From assembly GCF_031846515.1 (NCBI RefSeq), contig NZ_JAVRHO010000003.1, positions 1-64,000 on the forward strand: DNA of 64,000 nt, written 5' to 3'. The position numbers were made by a program, and so were the translations under genes. The notes beneath the pieces were generated by a model that did no database searches, was not told where the DNA came from, and worked only from the letters and a program-made list of their open reading frames with translations. Source of the stretch: Autumnicola lenta. GTDB taxonomy: Bacteria; Bacteroidota; Bacteroidia; Flavobacteriales; Flavobacteriaceae. This document shows, piece by piece, positions 34,569-43,234 of this stretch (positions are counted from its first letter, which is position 1; every line of letters begins with the position of its first letter).

Positions 34569-36935
34569 TTATCGCTCTATTAATTCTGAATTTATGTCTA
34601 AAATAGTCGCTTTTCCTGCCTTCAGTTCAACCTGAATTTTGTTTTCTCCATATTTCACCTGAACGGTTTTATCTTCTTCTGAAGTTAACTTCAATTGTTC
34701 CAATTTTCCATCTTCCCATGCAATATCCACTTCGATATTTCCCCGTGCTTTCAGACCTTTTATTTTGCCATTTGGCCATTCATCAGGAAGGGCAGGTAAA
34801 ATCCTTAGAAATCCTTCGTGCGATTGCAGCAACATTTCGGCAATTCCGGCTGTAAATCCGAAGTTTCCGTCTATCTGAAAAGGAGGATGGATATCCAGTA
34901 AATTAGGATAAATAGAGCGCTCCATAAAAAGTTGAATATTTTCGTATGCCGCCTCAGGATTTAATAGCCTGGCGTAGAAATTTATGATCCAGGCACGGCT
35001 CCAACCCGGCCCTGCGCCGCCATGCTCCAGGCGATGCTCAATGGTTTTTCGGGCGGCTTCAAATAGCTCGGGGTCTTCAGTTGTGATATCGTCACCGGGA
35101 TGCAAGGCGTATAGATGGGAGATGTGACGATGGCCTTTTTCAGGTTCTTCATATTCGCGGTCCCATTCCAGAATTCTTCCGTCTTCTCCAATTTGTATTC
35201 CGGTGCGCAATTGCCGGCGTTGATCTTTTATCTTCTGAATAAACTCATCAGATTTCCCCAATATTTCAGCAGACGCAATGGTGTTGTCAAAAACTTCAGC
35301 AATAATTTGATGGCCCATGGCAGTGCCGCCGGATAGGGCAGCAGGCTTACCATCGGGCGCCAGATAACGATTTTCAGGTGAGGTTTCGGGAGTGGAAATT
35401 AAGGTGCCGTCACGCGGATCTTCAGTCAGCCAATCTGAGTAAAATTGAGCATAAGCTTTTAGAGCGGGATAGGCACGTTCTTTTAAAAAAGTAGTATCCT
35501 GCGTGAACCGGTAATGCTCCCAATAATGTTGTGCCAGCCAGCCACCACCATGAATCCAGGAGCCCCAATAAGCTGTTTCGGCCTGCATCCAGGGAGATGC
35601 CCAAAGATCTGTAGTTTGATGCGCTACGGTGCCGCTCATTCCATATTGTTCTTTGGCTAGTTTCTTCCCTCTTTCTATAAGCCTGTCAGTAAGATCAAAA
35701 AGCGGTTCCTGAAGTTCGCTAAGATTTGTTATTCCTGCAGGCCAGTAATTCATTTGCAGGTTGATGTTGAGGTGATAATCGGCATTCCACGGCGCCTGGA
35801 TATCTTTATTCCAGAGCCCTTGCAAATTCGCAGGATTTGTACCGGGACGGGAGCTCGAAATCAACAAATATCGGCCGTACTGAAAGAGCTTTTCTACCAA
35901 ATCACGATCAGGTTGTCCGTTTTTCACCCGTTGAAGTCGCTCTGCGGTAGAAAGTGTATCCGGTTCTTTTTCACCTAAATCTATAGATACGCGGTTAAAA
36001 TACTGCTGATAATCTTTAATATGTCTGGACAACAAGGTATCGAAATCTTTATTCTGAAGACTTTCCAGGGTTTTTTTATTGTTCTCAACATAATCATTGT
36101 GATAGAAGGAAGTACTGCTAACAATGTACAAAATGACTTCCTGTACATTTTTAAATGTAAGCTTATCATTCTCAGAAGTTACAGAGCCTTCTTTAATATC
36201 AGCTTTAAGGATTGTCTCGAACTCCACTCCGTAATCAATCACTACCGGCTCAGAATTTTTTGCGCCGGCATATTGGGTAACCATTCCGCGCATGTTGAGC
36301 ACGTTATATTCAGGGGACGTAACTTCTACGGTGGGATGCCCATTATCATCAGGACGGTTCATGCGGAGTCTGAAATTAATTCCGTCAGGATTTTCCGTTA
36401 TAATCCGAACGATAAGTACATCGTCTGGTGCTGAGGCAAACACCTCCTGAGAAACCTTATAGCCACCAGATTTCCAGGAAGAGCTGGCCACAGCTTTTGC
36501 AATATTCAGGCTGCGCTTATAATCATTTACATCCTTATTCTGATATTCTATAAACAGATCGCCCATGGTTTGATGGGAACGGGCTACGCCTTTAAATGAA
36601 AACCGTTCTACGATAAGACTATCAGCAAGATGTACTTTACCTTCTTTTACCAGTTTTCTGATTTCAGCGAGATCTTCCGGTGTACCTTTACTATTCCCCC
36701 AATCCGGGCCACCAGGCCACATAGAATCTTCATTTAGCTGAATCCTTTCGCTCTTTGGATTGCCGAAAACCATTGCTCCCAAACGGCCATTCCCCACCGG
36801 CAGCGCATGGTCCCAGTTTTCTGCCGGACTTTCATACCATAACAGGTTCTTAGAAGTTGAATCCTGGGAATGGCTACCGAATGGAATCAACAGAAAGGCA
36901 AGCATTAAAAAAAGTGGAATGAACCGATTTTGCAT
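34569..36935 (-). CDS. GH95 alpha-L-fucosidase
   Basis: 788 aa with signal peptide (1-23). The GH95 layout is clear: N-terminal beta domain (LPVGNGRLGAMVFG near 46; ERIQLNEDSMWPGG), a helical barrel with the asparagine motif HLNINLQMNYWP near 390-401, the acid region STPETSPENRYLAPDG, and the late aspartate in QIDGNFGFTAGIAEML. GH95 enzymes are inverting and typically remove alpha-1,2-linked L-fucose from galactose, the terminal linkage of fucosylated plant xyloglucan. Being inside the fucose operon strongly supports fucose release. Some GH95 members act on L-galactose, which is a minor alternative. Confidence 0.93.
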   Translation of the reverse strand: MQNRFIPLFLMLAFLLIPFGSHSQDSTSKNLLWYESPAENWDHALPVGNGRLGAMVFGNPKSERIQLNEDSMWPGGPDWGNSKGTPEDLAEIRKLVKEGKVHLADSLIVERFSFKGVARSHQTMGDLFIEYQNKDVNDYKRSLNIAKAVASSSWKSGGYKVSQEVFASAPDDVLIVRIITENPDGINFRLRMNRPDDNGHPTVEVTSPEYNVLNMRGMVTQYAGAKNSEPVVIDYGVEFETILKADIKEGSVTSENDKLTFKNVQEVILYIVSSTSFYHNDYVENNKKTLESLQNKDFDTLLSRHIKDYQQYFNRVSIDLGEKEPDTLSTAERLQRVKNGQPDRDLVEKLFQYGRYLLISSSRPGTNPANLQGLWNKDIQAPWNADYHLNINLQMNYWPAGITNLSELQEPLFDLTDRLIERGKKLAKEQYGMSGTVAHQTTDLWASPWMQAETAYWGSWIHGGGWLAQHYWEHYRFTQDTTFLKERAYPALKAYAQFYSDWLTEDPRDGTLISTPETSPENRYLAPDGKPAALSGGTAMGHQIIAEVFDNTIASAEILGKSDEFIQKIKDQRRQLRTGIQIGEDGRILEWDREYEEPEKGHRHISHLYALHPGDDITTEDPELFEAARKTIEHRLEHGGAGPGWSRAWIINFYARLLNPEAAYENIQLFMERSIYPNLLDIHPPFQIDGNFGFTAGIAEMLLQSHEGFLRILPALPDEWPNGKIKGLKARGNIEVDIAWEDGKLEQLKLTSEEDKTVQVKYGENKIQVELKAGKATILDINSELIER

Positions 36936-36937
36936 AC

Positions 36938-37762
36938 TTAGATATTGTAAAATTTTTGAGCGTTTTTGAAGAAAATGGCTTCTTTTTCGGAAGTGCTGAA
37001 AATGGAGGTGTAGTCTTTCAGAAGGTTGGTAACGCTTTCGTAGTCCCCGGCCAATGTGCAGACCGGCCAGTCGGAACCAAATAATATCCTTCCTGTTCCG
37101 AACAAACTGAACACGGTGTCCAGGTAAGGTTTAAAATTTTCAGGTTTCCAGTTTTTCCAGTCGGCTTCTGTGACCATTCCCGAAATCTTGCAGTGCACAT
37201 TGGGAAATTCTGCTAAACGTTCTATATTCTGCTTCCAATCCTGATATTTGATGTTTTTGATGTCCGGCTTTCCTAAATGATCCAGCACAAAAGGCTGCTC
37301 CGGGAAATCTTCTGCCAGATGAATAATAGAATTGAGCTGACGGTAATCTACCAAAATATCATAGGTGAGGTTGAATTGCTGAAGTTTTGAAATTCCGTTC
37401 AGGAAAGTCTGGTTCAGGCAATAATCATTCTCCTTATCCTGAAGAACATATCTGATGCCCTTTAGATACTTGTTTTGGCTGAATTTTTCCAGTTTTTCAA
37501 CTACATTTCCGGCGGTAAGGTCTACCCATCCCACAACTCCTTTGATAATCTCATTTTCTTCAGCAAGTTTCAGAAGAAATACTGTTTCTTCTTCAGACTG
37601 ATCTGCCTGTACGGCAATACAGCCCTTAACATCCTTATCCTGAATAGCTACTTTGTAATCTTCAGGCGAAAAATCCTTTTTTATGGCGCCCATAGATTCA
37701 TTAATCCACAAATCCCGCTGCGGGCTGTATTTCCAGAAATGAACATGGGAGTCAAAGATCAT
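36938..37762 (-). CDS. Amidohydrolase-2-family lactonase, probable L-fuconolactonase
   Basis: 274 aa TIM-barrel hydrolase with the family motifs DSHVHFWKY at the N-terminus, VLDHLGKPD in the middle and FGSDWPVC near the C-terminus (metal or catalytic His and Asp). Lactonases of this type open sugar-acid lactones. Between fucose dehydrogenase and fuconate dehydratase steps, L-fucono-lactone to L-fuconate is the fitting reaction. Start overlaps the upstream FAH-family stop by one base. Confidence 0.88.
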   Translation of the reverse strand: MIFDSHVHFWKYSPQRDLWINESMGAIKKDFSPEDYKVAIQDKDVKGCIAVQADQSEEETVFLLKLAEENEIIKGVVGWVDLTAGNVVEKLEKFSQNKYLKGIRYVLQDKENDYCLNQTFLNGISKLQQFNLTYDILVDYRQLNSIIHLAEDFPEQPFVLDHLGKPDIKNIKYQDWKQNIERLAEFPNVHCKISGMVTEADWKNWKPENFKPYLDTVFSLFGTGRILFGSDWPVCTLAGDYESVTNLLKDYTSIFSTSEKEAIFFKNAQKFYNI

Positions 37763-38616
37763 TATCTGTAATTTTTTACGTGTTGCTTGGAGGTTCCAAG
37801 GCCATCAATGCCCAGTTCCACCACATCTCCTTCTTTTAAAAAGCGTTGCGGCTTTAAACCCATTCCTACTCCTGCAGGTGTGCCTGTAGAAATAACGTCA
37901 CCGGGAAGCAGTGTCATAAATTGGCTAACATAGCTCACCACTTCAGAAACGTTAAAAACAAAGTCTGAAGTATTGCTGCTTTGCTTCGTTTCCCCATTCA
38001 ATTTTAACCAGAGGTTGAGGTTGTTTGGATCTTTAATTTCATCCCTAGTTACCAGCCAGGGGCCAAGAGGAGCAAAGGTGTCACAGCTTTTACCTTTTAC
38101 CCACTGGCCGCCTCTTTCAATTTGAAATGCACGTTCACTGTAGTCGTTGTGCAAAACATAGCCTGCCACGTGATCCAAAGCATCCTCTTCAGAACAATAA
38201 GATGTTTTTTTGCCGATTACCACACCTAATTCCACTTCCCAGTCGGTTTTGGTGCTGTTCTTCGGAATAATTAAATCATCATTAGGCCCTACAATTGCGG
38301 AAGTGGCCTTAAAGAAAATTACCGGTTCCTTTGGTGCTTGGGCTCCGGTTTCCTCAGCATGTTTTGCATAATTAAGACCGATGCAAATAATTTTTGAAGG
38401 CCGGGAAAACGGACTTCCAAGACGGGTATCTCTGGTAATTTCAGGACAATTTTCAGTATTATCTTTTAGCCAGATTTGCAGTTTTTCTATTCCCCCGGTT
38501 TGAAAGAACTTTTCGTCAAACTCTTCAGTGAAGGCAGAAACATCTATCCGCTTGCCGCTTTCCAGTTCCACACCAGGTTTTTCTTCATTTATATTTCCGA
38601 ATCGTATTAATTTCAT
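37762..38616 (-). CDS. FAH-family hydrolase, probable 2,4-diketo-3-deoxy-L-fuconate hydrolase
   Basis: 284 aa. Metal-binding glutamates of the fumarylacetoacetase fold are in DWEVELGVVIG, with the conserved Asp in NDYSERAFQ and the CIGLNYAKHA loop. In the characterised pathway of Xanthomonas and Burkholderia, an FAH-type hydrolase splits 2,4-diketo-3-deoxy-L-fuconate into pyruvate and L-lactate. The operon order supports that role here. Confidence 0.88.
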   Translation of the reverse strand: MKLIRFGNINEEKPGVELESGKRIDVSAFTEEFDEKFFQTGGIEKLQIWLKDNTENCPEITRDTRLGSPFSRPSKIICIGLNYAKHAEETGAQAPKEPVIFFKATSAIVGPNDDLIIPKNSTKTDWEVELGVVIGKKTSYCSEEDALDHVAGYVLHNDYSERAFQIERGGQWVKGKSCDTFAPLGPWLVTRDEIKDPNNLNLWLKLNGETKQSSNTSDFVFNVSEVVSYVSQFMTLLPGDVISTGTPAGVGMGLKPQRFLKEGDVVELGIDGLGTSKQHVKNYR

Positions 38617-38631
38617 GTTTTAATTTTTTGT

Positions 38632-39405
38632 TTAATTGCCATTCAGTTTTATATATCCTCCATCTATTGGAAAATCTGTTCCGGTAACGAAAGCAGCTTC
38701 ATCAGAACAAAGGTATACCGCTAAATTAGCAACTTCTTCTGGTTTCCCCATACGACCCAAAGGCTGGGTAGCGGAAAGTTTTTTGAACATTTTTTCTTCT
38801 TCTCCGGGATAATTTTGTTTTATAAATCCGTCTACAAAAGGTGTATGTACCCTCGCAGGAGAAATGCAGTTGCATCGTATTCCGTATGAAATATAATCTT
38901 TTGCTATGGAATAGGTCATGGTGAGCACCGCACCTTTGGTCATGGAATACGCAAAACGATCTGCCACCGCCACAGAAGAAGCTATTGAGGCGATATTAAT
39001 AATTGTACCTTTTTGCTGCTCTTTCATTTTGGGAATGCAGGCCTTAATGCAGTTGTAGGTGCCTTTAATATTTACGTTGTAAAGCCGATCCAGGTCGGCT
39101 TCTTCAGTTTTTTCAATATTCCCCACATGCGCAATTCCTGCATTATTTACCAGAATATCGATAATTGCCATTTTCTCTACTGCTTTTTTTACTGCAGCCT
39201 GACTGGTAATGTCGCAAAAATGCACATATAATACTTTTTCCTTTTTATTTAATTGAGAAGCCAGTTCTTCTCCTGCTTCTGTATTAATTTCAAGAATATG
39301 CACTGTAGCTCCCTGGGCGATAAAAGCTTCTGTTATGGCTTTGCCGATCCCGCTGGCTCCTCCGGTAACTACAGCCGTTTTATTTTTTAAGCTGAACTTC
39401 TCCAT
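38632..39405 (-). CDS. SDR-family 2-keto-3-deoxy-L-fuconate dehydrogenase
   Basis: 257 aa. Cofactor loop TGGASGIG (near 15-22), NNAG (near 87), catalytic serine in IINIASIASS and Tyr/Lys in FAYSMTKGAV; the GIRCNCISPARV phrase is shared with the 2-keto-3-deoxy-L-fuconate dehydrogenase/DHRS6 group. It would oxidise the C4 hydroxyl to the 2,4-diketo acid. The start overlaps the end of the dehydratase by 26 bp. Its coding sequence contains a copy of the interspersed repeat (39156-39174), read as KMAIID just before the ILVNNAG motif. Confidence 0.88.
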   Translation of the reverse strand: MEKFSLKNKTAVVTGGASGIGKAITEAFIAQGATVHILEINTEAGEELASQLNKKEKVLYVHFCDITSQAAVKKAVEKMAIIDILVNNAGIAHVGNIEKTEEADLDRLYNVNIKGTYNCIKACIPKMKEQQKGTIINIASIASSVAVADRFAYSMTKGAVLTMTYSIAKDYISYGIRCNCISPARVHTPFVDGFIKQNYPGEEEKMFKKLSATQPLGRMGKPEEVANLAVYLCSDEAAFVTGTDFPIDGGYIKLNGN

Positions 39406-40750
39406 TGCTTTGATAATTTTTTAAAAGAACTGTTTCTTCTAGATCTGAAAGCCATGCGGTTCCATTTGGATAAGCGTATTCCTGAAGGGAAGCGGGTTTC
39501 ATTGTAATGCTGTAACCGGGCTGTTGGGGCAGAAGGTAAGCACCATTTTTTATAACTACCGGATCCTCAAAATGTTCATGCAAATGATCTACATATTCAA
39601 TTATTCGATCGTCCAGTTTTCCACTAATAGCAATGTAATCTATCATGGCCAGGTGCTGTACATATTCGCAAAGACCAACTCCGCCTGCGTGCGGACATAC
39701 CGGAATATTAAATTTACTTGCCATAAGCAGGATAGCCAAAACTTCGTTCACCCCACCAACACGGCAGCTGTCTATCTGGCAAATCCCGATGGCATTGCTC
39801 TGCATGAGTTGCTTGAACACAATGCGGTTTTGGCAATGTTCACCTGTAGCTACCTGAATTGGATCTACACTGCGGGCAATTTTGGCGTGGCCCAGGATAT
39901 CATCTGGGCTTGTTGGTTCTTCAATCCACCATGGCTCAAACCGGGCAAGAACCTTCATATTTTCGATGGCTTCATCTACATCCCATTTTTGGTTGGCATC
40001 CATCATCAACTTCAGGTCAGTACCAATTTCTTCTCTGATGATACTCGCCCTTCGCACATCGTCTTCAAGATTGGAGCCCACTTTCATTTTTATGTGTTTC
40101 CATCCTTCGGCTTTTGCTTCACGGCAAAGTTGTCTTATTTTTTTATCGGAATATCCCAGCCATCCCGCAGAGGTAGTGTAGGCAGGATAGCCTTCTTCAG
40201 CTAAATGGTTAATGCGCTCCTGTTTGGTAGCTTCTTTTTCTTTAAGCAGTGTAAGAGCTTCATCAGGAGTAATAGCATCTGTGATATATTTGAAATCTAC
40301 ACAGGATACCAGTTCTTCCGGAGACATATCTGCTAAAAGTTTCCATAATGGTTTGCCTTCAATTTTTGCGTATAAATCCCAAACAGCATTAACGACGGCG
40401 CCAGTTGCAAGATGTATCACACCTTTATCGGGGCCAAGCCAACGTAGCTGACTATCCCCGGTAATCATGGTCCAGAAAGCACCCATATTTTTTGTGAAAG
40501 ATTCAAGGGTTTTATTTATCAGGAGAGGGGATAAAGATTTGATGGCTTTAGCACAGATTTCATTGCCCCGCCCAATAGTAAAAGTAAGACCGTGGCCTTC
40601 AATATTATCCGGATGATCGGTTTTTAGTATAACATATGCCGCTGAATAATCAGGATCGATATTCATGGCATCAGATCCAATGGAGTCTCTGCTTGTAGGG
40701 AAGCGCACATCGTGTACTTCTATATCAATTATTGTAATTGGCTTTTTCAT
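39380..40750 (-). CDS. L-fuconate dehydratase (enolase superfamily)
   Basis: 456 aa from the ATG at 40748-40750. Enolase-superfamily motifs of the mandelate racemase group: KxK in WKHIKMKVG, metal ligands in LMMDANQKW, WWIEEPTS and ATGEHCQ, and the histidine in VCPHAGGVG. The N-terminal phrase EVHDVRFPTSRD is typical of the family. It dehydrates L-fuconate to 2-keto-3-deoxy-L-fuconate. First enzyme gene after the AraC regulator, 4 bp downstream of its stop; an 18-bp longer start would overlap that stop. Confidence 0.93.
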   Translation of the reverse strand: MKKPITIIDIEVHDVRFPTSRDSIGSDAMNIDPDYSAAYVILKTDHPDNIEGHGLTFTIGRGNEICAKAIKSLSPLLINKTLESFTKNMGAFWTMITGDSQLRWLGPDKGVIHLATGAVVNAVWDLYAKIEGKPLWKLLADMSPEELVSCVDFKYITDAITPDEALTLLKEKEATKQERINHLAEEGYPAYTTSAGWLGYSDKKIRQLCREAKAEGWKHIKMKVGSNLEDDVRRASIIREEIGTDLKLMMDANQKWDVDEAIENMKVLARFEPWWIEEPTSPDDILGHAKIARSVDPIQVATGEHCQNRIVFKQLMQSNAIGICQIDSCRVGGVNEVLAILLMASKFNIPVCPHAGGVGLCEYVQHLAMIDYIAISGKLDDRIIEYVDHLHEHFEDPVVIKNGAYLLPQQPGYSITMKPASLQEYAYPNGTAWLSDLEETVLLKNYQSNGEVQLKK

Positions 40751-40754
40751 CGTA

Positions 40755-41633
40755 TTAATTTCTTGCATAAACCCGTTGATAATCCTGAAGATATTCTGTG
40801 GGTGAATAATTTGTTATCGCCTTAAACTGTCTGTTGAAATTGGAAAGGTTATTAAAACCCGATTCGTAGCAAATATCAGTAATGGAATATTTTTGTTCCA
40901 GTAACATTTTACACGCGTACCCCACACGTATCTCGTTGAGATAACGCGAAAAAGTTTTTCTGCTAACCCGTTTAAAAAAGCGGCTGAAAGCAGCCGGATT
41001 CATATGCGCAATTTCGGAAACATCCTCCAGGGAAACAGACTTTTTAAAGTTATTGAAAATATAAGAGTAAACTTTGTCTAAATTATTGTTATCGCTTTGA
41101 TGGAAAGAATTTAAAAAACCTGAACTTGATAGTAAAACTGAATTTCTGGATTTCGATAATAAATTTAGTACTTGCAGCATCTTGAGGACACGCTCAAAAT
41201 CATCAAGCTCCACCATTTTCATGATCTCACTTATGATCTCTTCGTTCTTATCCCTGAATTTAATACCGCGTCTCGCTTTTTCAAATAACTGCCCGATATG
41301 TTTCATTTCTGCAATATTGAAAAAGTCATGGCCTAGAAATTCCTGTTTAAAATGAACTGCTACTGCTTCAGCTTTGAGCCCGGAACCTTCAGCAAAATAT
41401 GCTTTGTCGTTAAGCCACATATGGGGCAGGTTTTTGCCCAGCAGTATGATTTCTCCCTGGCTAAACTTTTCGATACTGTCCCCAACAAATCTCGTCCCAG
41501 TACTTTTTAGAACTACCACAAGTTCTAACTGCTCATGATAATGCCACAGCTTTAGAAAATTTGAATAGCTGTTGTAATGTACAGAGAGGGATTTGTTCCG
41601 TAGATCTGACCGGTCTAAAAAGTGTAATTTCAT
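40755..41633 (-). CDS. AraC-family regulator of the fucose operon
   Basis: 292 aa with a cupin-like N-terminal domain (HYHEQLELVVVLKSTGTRF near 33; GKNLPHMWLND near 86) and a C-terminal AraC helix-turn-helix pair (VSEIAHMNPAAFSRFF and ICYESGFNNLSNFNRQF). It heads the fucose gene cluster and is co-transcribed with it. The likely inducer is L-fucose or an operon intermediate; this is inferred from position. Confidence 0.9.
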   Translation of the reverse strand: MKLHFLDRSDLRNKSLSVHYNSYSNFLKLWHYHEQLELVVVLKSTGTRFVGDSIEKFSQGEIILLGKNLPHMWLNDKAYFAEGSGLKAEAVAVHFKQEFLGHDFFNIAEMKHIGQLFEKARRGIKFRDKNEEIISEIMKMVELDDFERVLKMLQVLNLLSKSRNSVLLSSSGFLNSFHQSDNNNLDKVYSYIFNNFKKSVSLEDVSEIAHMNPAAFSRFFKRVSRKTFSRYLNEIRVGYACKMLLEQKYSITDICYESGFNNLSNFNRQFKAITNYSPTEYLQDYQRVYARN

Positions 41634-41664
41634 AATATGAATCTCAGACTTTATCTTAAATGAG

Positions 41665-41704
41665 TTCTACTTCAGGAAATTATGATAAATATCCTGAAGT
41701 AGAA
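41665..41704 (-). terminator. Stem-loop at the boundary of the polysaccharide locus and fucose operon
   Basis: Perfect 13-bp inverted repeat TTCTACTTCAGGA / TCCTGAAGTAGAA with a 14-nt loop, between the GH5 stop and the AraC start. No T-run follows on the minus strand, so it may be a transcript 3' end after processing or an RNA-stability element rather than a simple terminator. Confidence 0.55.
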
Positions 41705-41752
41705 ATACACTTTACACTTTAAGTTATAAAGTTATAATCAGTTTAACTGAAT

Positions 41753-43210
41753 TTACTCTTCCGGGTTTAAGATCGAATCTAAAAGTTCGGGATAAAGAAC
41801 TTCCCCGTTTTCCCGGTCAAAAAGTGCAAAGCCGTTGGCGTCTTCATCACCATTATCCCAGTAGAAAGGTACCAAACCATGTTCCATTGCAGATTGAGTT
41901 ACATATTCCATATAATATTGGCGGTATTCTTCATGCCCTTCTACCTCTGGCCGCGCAATTGCACCGTACTCTCCCAGGATAACCCCTAGACCGTTATCAA
42001 TAAATTCGGTTTTCATTCGGTTAAATTGTTCGTCTACGTAAGATTCGTTTGCCCAGTCTTCAGATTCCGGAGCGTCATTTCCCCATTGATAAACATTACT
42101 TTCGGTGTTTAGAGTAAAGTTGTAAGGGTCATAATAGTGTACTTCCATCATTAGTCTGTTATCCACCACATCTTCAGGAATTTCGGCAAAATTGATGGTA
42201 TGGTCAATATTGGTATTAAATCCCTGTACCACCAAATGACGGTAATGGTTCCTTCCGCCGGTAGCTCTTACGGCATCCACAAAAGTTTGGTTAAAGCCGT
42301 TTTGTACGGTATAATATTCTTCTGTAGGCGTTCCATAATCACCTTCTACCATTACTTCATTTGTACCTGCAAAAAGAAGCCTGTCACCATAATCCCGGAA
42401 ATTAATAGCGATTTGTTGCCACATAATTTCAAGACGGTTATTCACATATTCTTCATCGTCATAGGTAGGCTGCATCCAGCCGTTGTCCCAATGGATGTTT
42501 ACAATGGCATACATATCATTATCCAAGACCAAATTTACCACTTCTTCCACACGGTTCATCCAATCTTCTGTAATGGTAAAATTTTCTTCATCTGAAAATT
42601 TACTCCACGCAACAGGAATACGTACCGCATTAAACCCGGCTTCCTTAACAGATTGAATCAATTGTTCATTTACCATTGGATTTCCCCAGGCTGTTTCCCC
42701 GCCAATAGCATCAAGCGAATTTCCCAAATTCCAGCCTATTTGCATTTCATTGGCTAGTTCTACGCTGGTCAGGGCGCGCATATCGGTTTCATCTGGCGGG
42801 ATAGTAGCTTCCGGAGTTTCTGCAGGAGGTGCTTCGGCGGCGGCCTGAGTCACCATAATTTCCTGAGTATCCTCTTCAGTAGAAACGGTAAGGGTTGCAG
42901 TTCTTTCTTCGGTTGCTTCATTGGCGTTGGCTGTCACTACAACATCACTGGTTTCTATTCCGGATTCTGCAGATAAGGATAGCCAGTCTCCACCTCCGGA
43001 AATGGTCCATTCAGTACCGCTGGTAATCTCAATGCTGCTTTCACCTCCCGCAGCTTCAAAATCAATGGTCGTTGGGGATACAGTAAATTCGATTGGATCA
43101 GGTGGTGCAACGGTTCTTGATCCTTCATCGTCTTCTGTACACGATACAAAGCCAATGCTCATGAAGAGCGTTAACAAAATGCCAAAGGCTCTAATTTGTT
43201 GTTTTTTCAT
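41753..43210 (-). CDS. GH5 (subfamily 4-like) endo-glucanase lipoprotein with BACON domain, probable endo-xyloglucanase
   Basis: 485 aa lipoprotein (lipobox FVSC, Cys24). A BACON domain spans about 40-125, then a linker rich in Pro/Glu/Ala, then the GH5 barrel (about 145-485). Acid/base Glu285 in LLFAGTNEV, nucleophile Glu414 in GVILGEYGA, and the substrate-side motifs GWNLGNSLDA, VRIPVAW and VNIHWDNGW are intact. The BACON-GH5_4 layout matches the surface xyloglucanase of Bacteroides ovatus. It should make the first cuts in polysaccharide at the cell surface. Other beta-glucans are possible substrates. Confidence 0.9.
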   Translation of the reverse strand: MKKQQIRAFGILLTLFMSIGFVSCTEDDEGSRTVAPPDPIEFTVSPTTIDFEAAGGESSIEITSGTEWTISGGGDWLSLSAESGIETSDVVVTANANEATEERTATLTVSTEEDTQEIMVTQAAAEAPPAETPEATIPPDETDMRALTSVELANEMQIGWNLGNSLDAIGGETAWGNPMVNEQLIQSVKEAGFNAVRIPVAWSKFSDEENFTITEDWMNRVEEVVNLVLDNDMYAIVNIHWDNGWMQPTYDDEEYVNNRLEIMWQQIAINFRDYGDRLLFAGTNEVMVEGDYGTPTEEYYTVQNGFNQTFVDAVRATGGRNHYRHLVVQGFNTNIDHTINFAEIPEDVVDNRLMMEVHYYDPYNFTLNTESNVYQWGNDAPESEDWANESYVDEQFNRMKTEFIDNGLGVILGEYGAIARPEVEGHEEYRQYYMEYVTQSAMEHGLVPFYWDNGDEDANGFALFDRENGEVLYPELLDSILNPEE

Positions 43211-43234
43211 CTCAGTTGTTTTATTGTTAATATT

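Noticed and set aside
33785..41633. Rhamnose or arabinose oxidative pathway instead of fucose
   Set aside because: The same enzyme classes occur there, but the GH95 fucosidase in the operon and fuconate-dehydratase-like N-terminus favour fucose.
41753..43210. GH5 as a mannanase
   Set aside because: The BACON-GH5_4 layout and neighbouring alpha-xylosidase and fucosidase fit xyloglucan better; no GH26 or GH130 is present.
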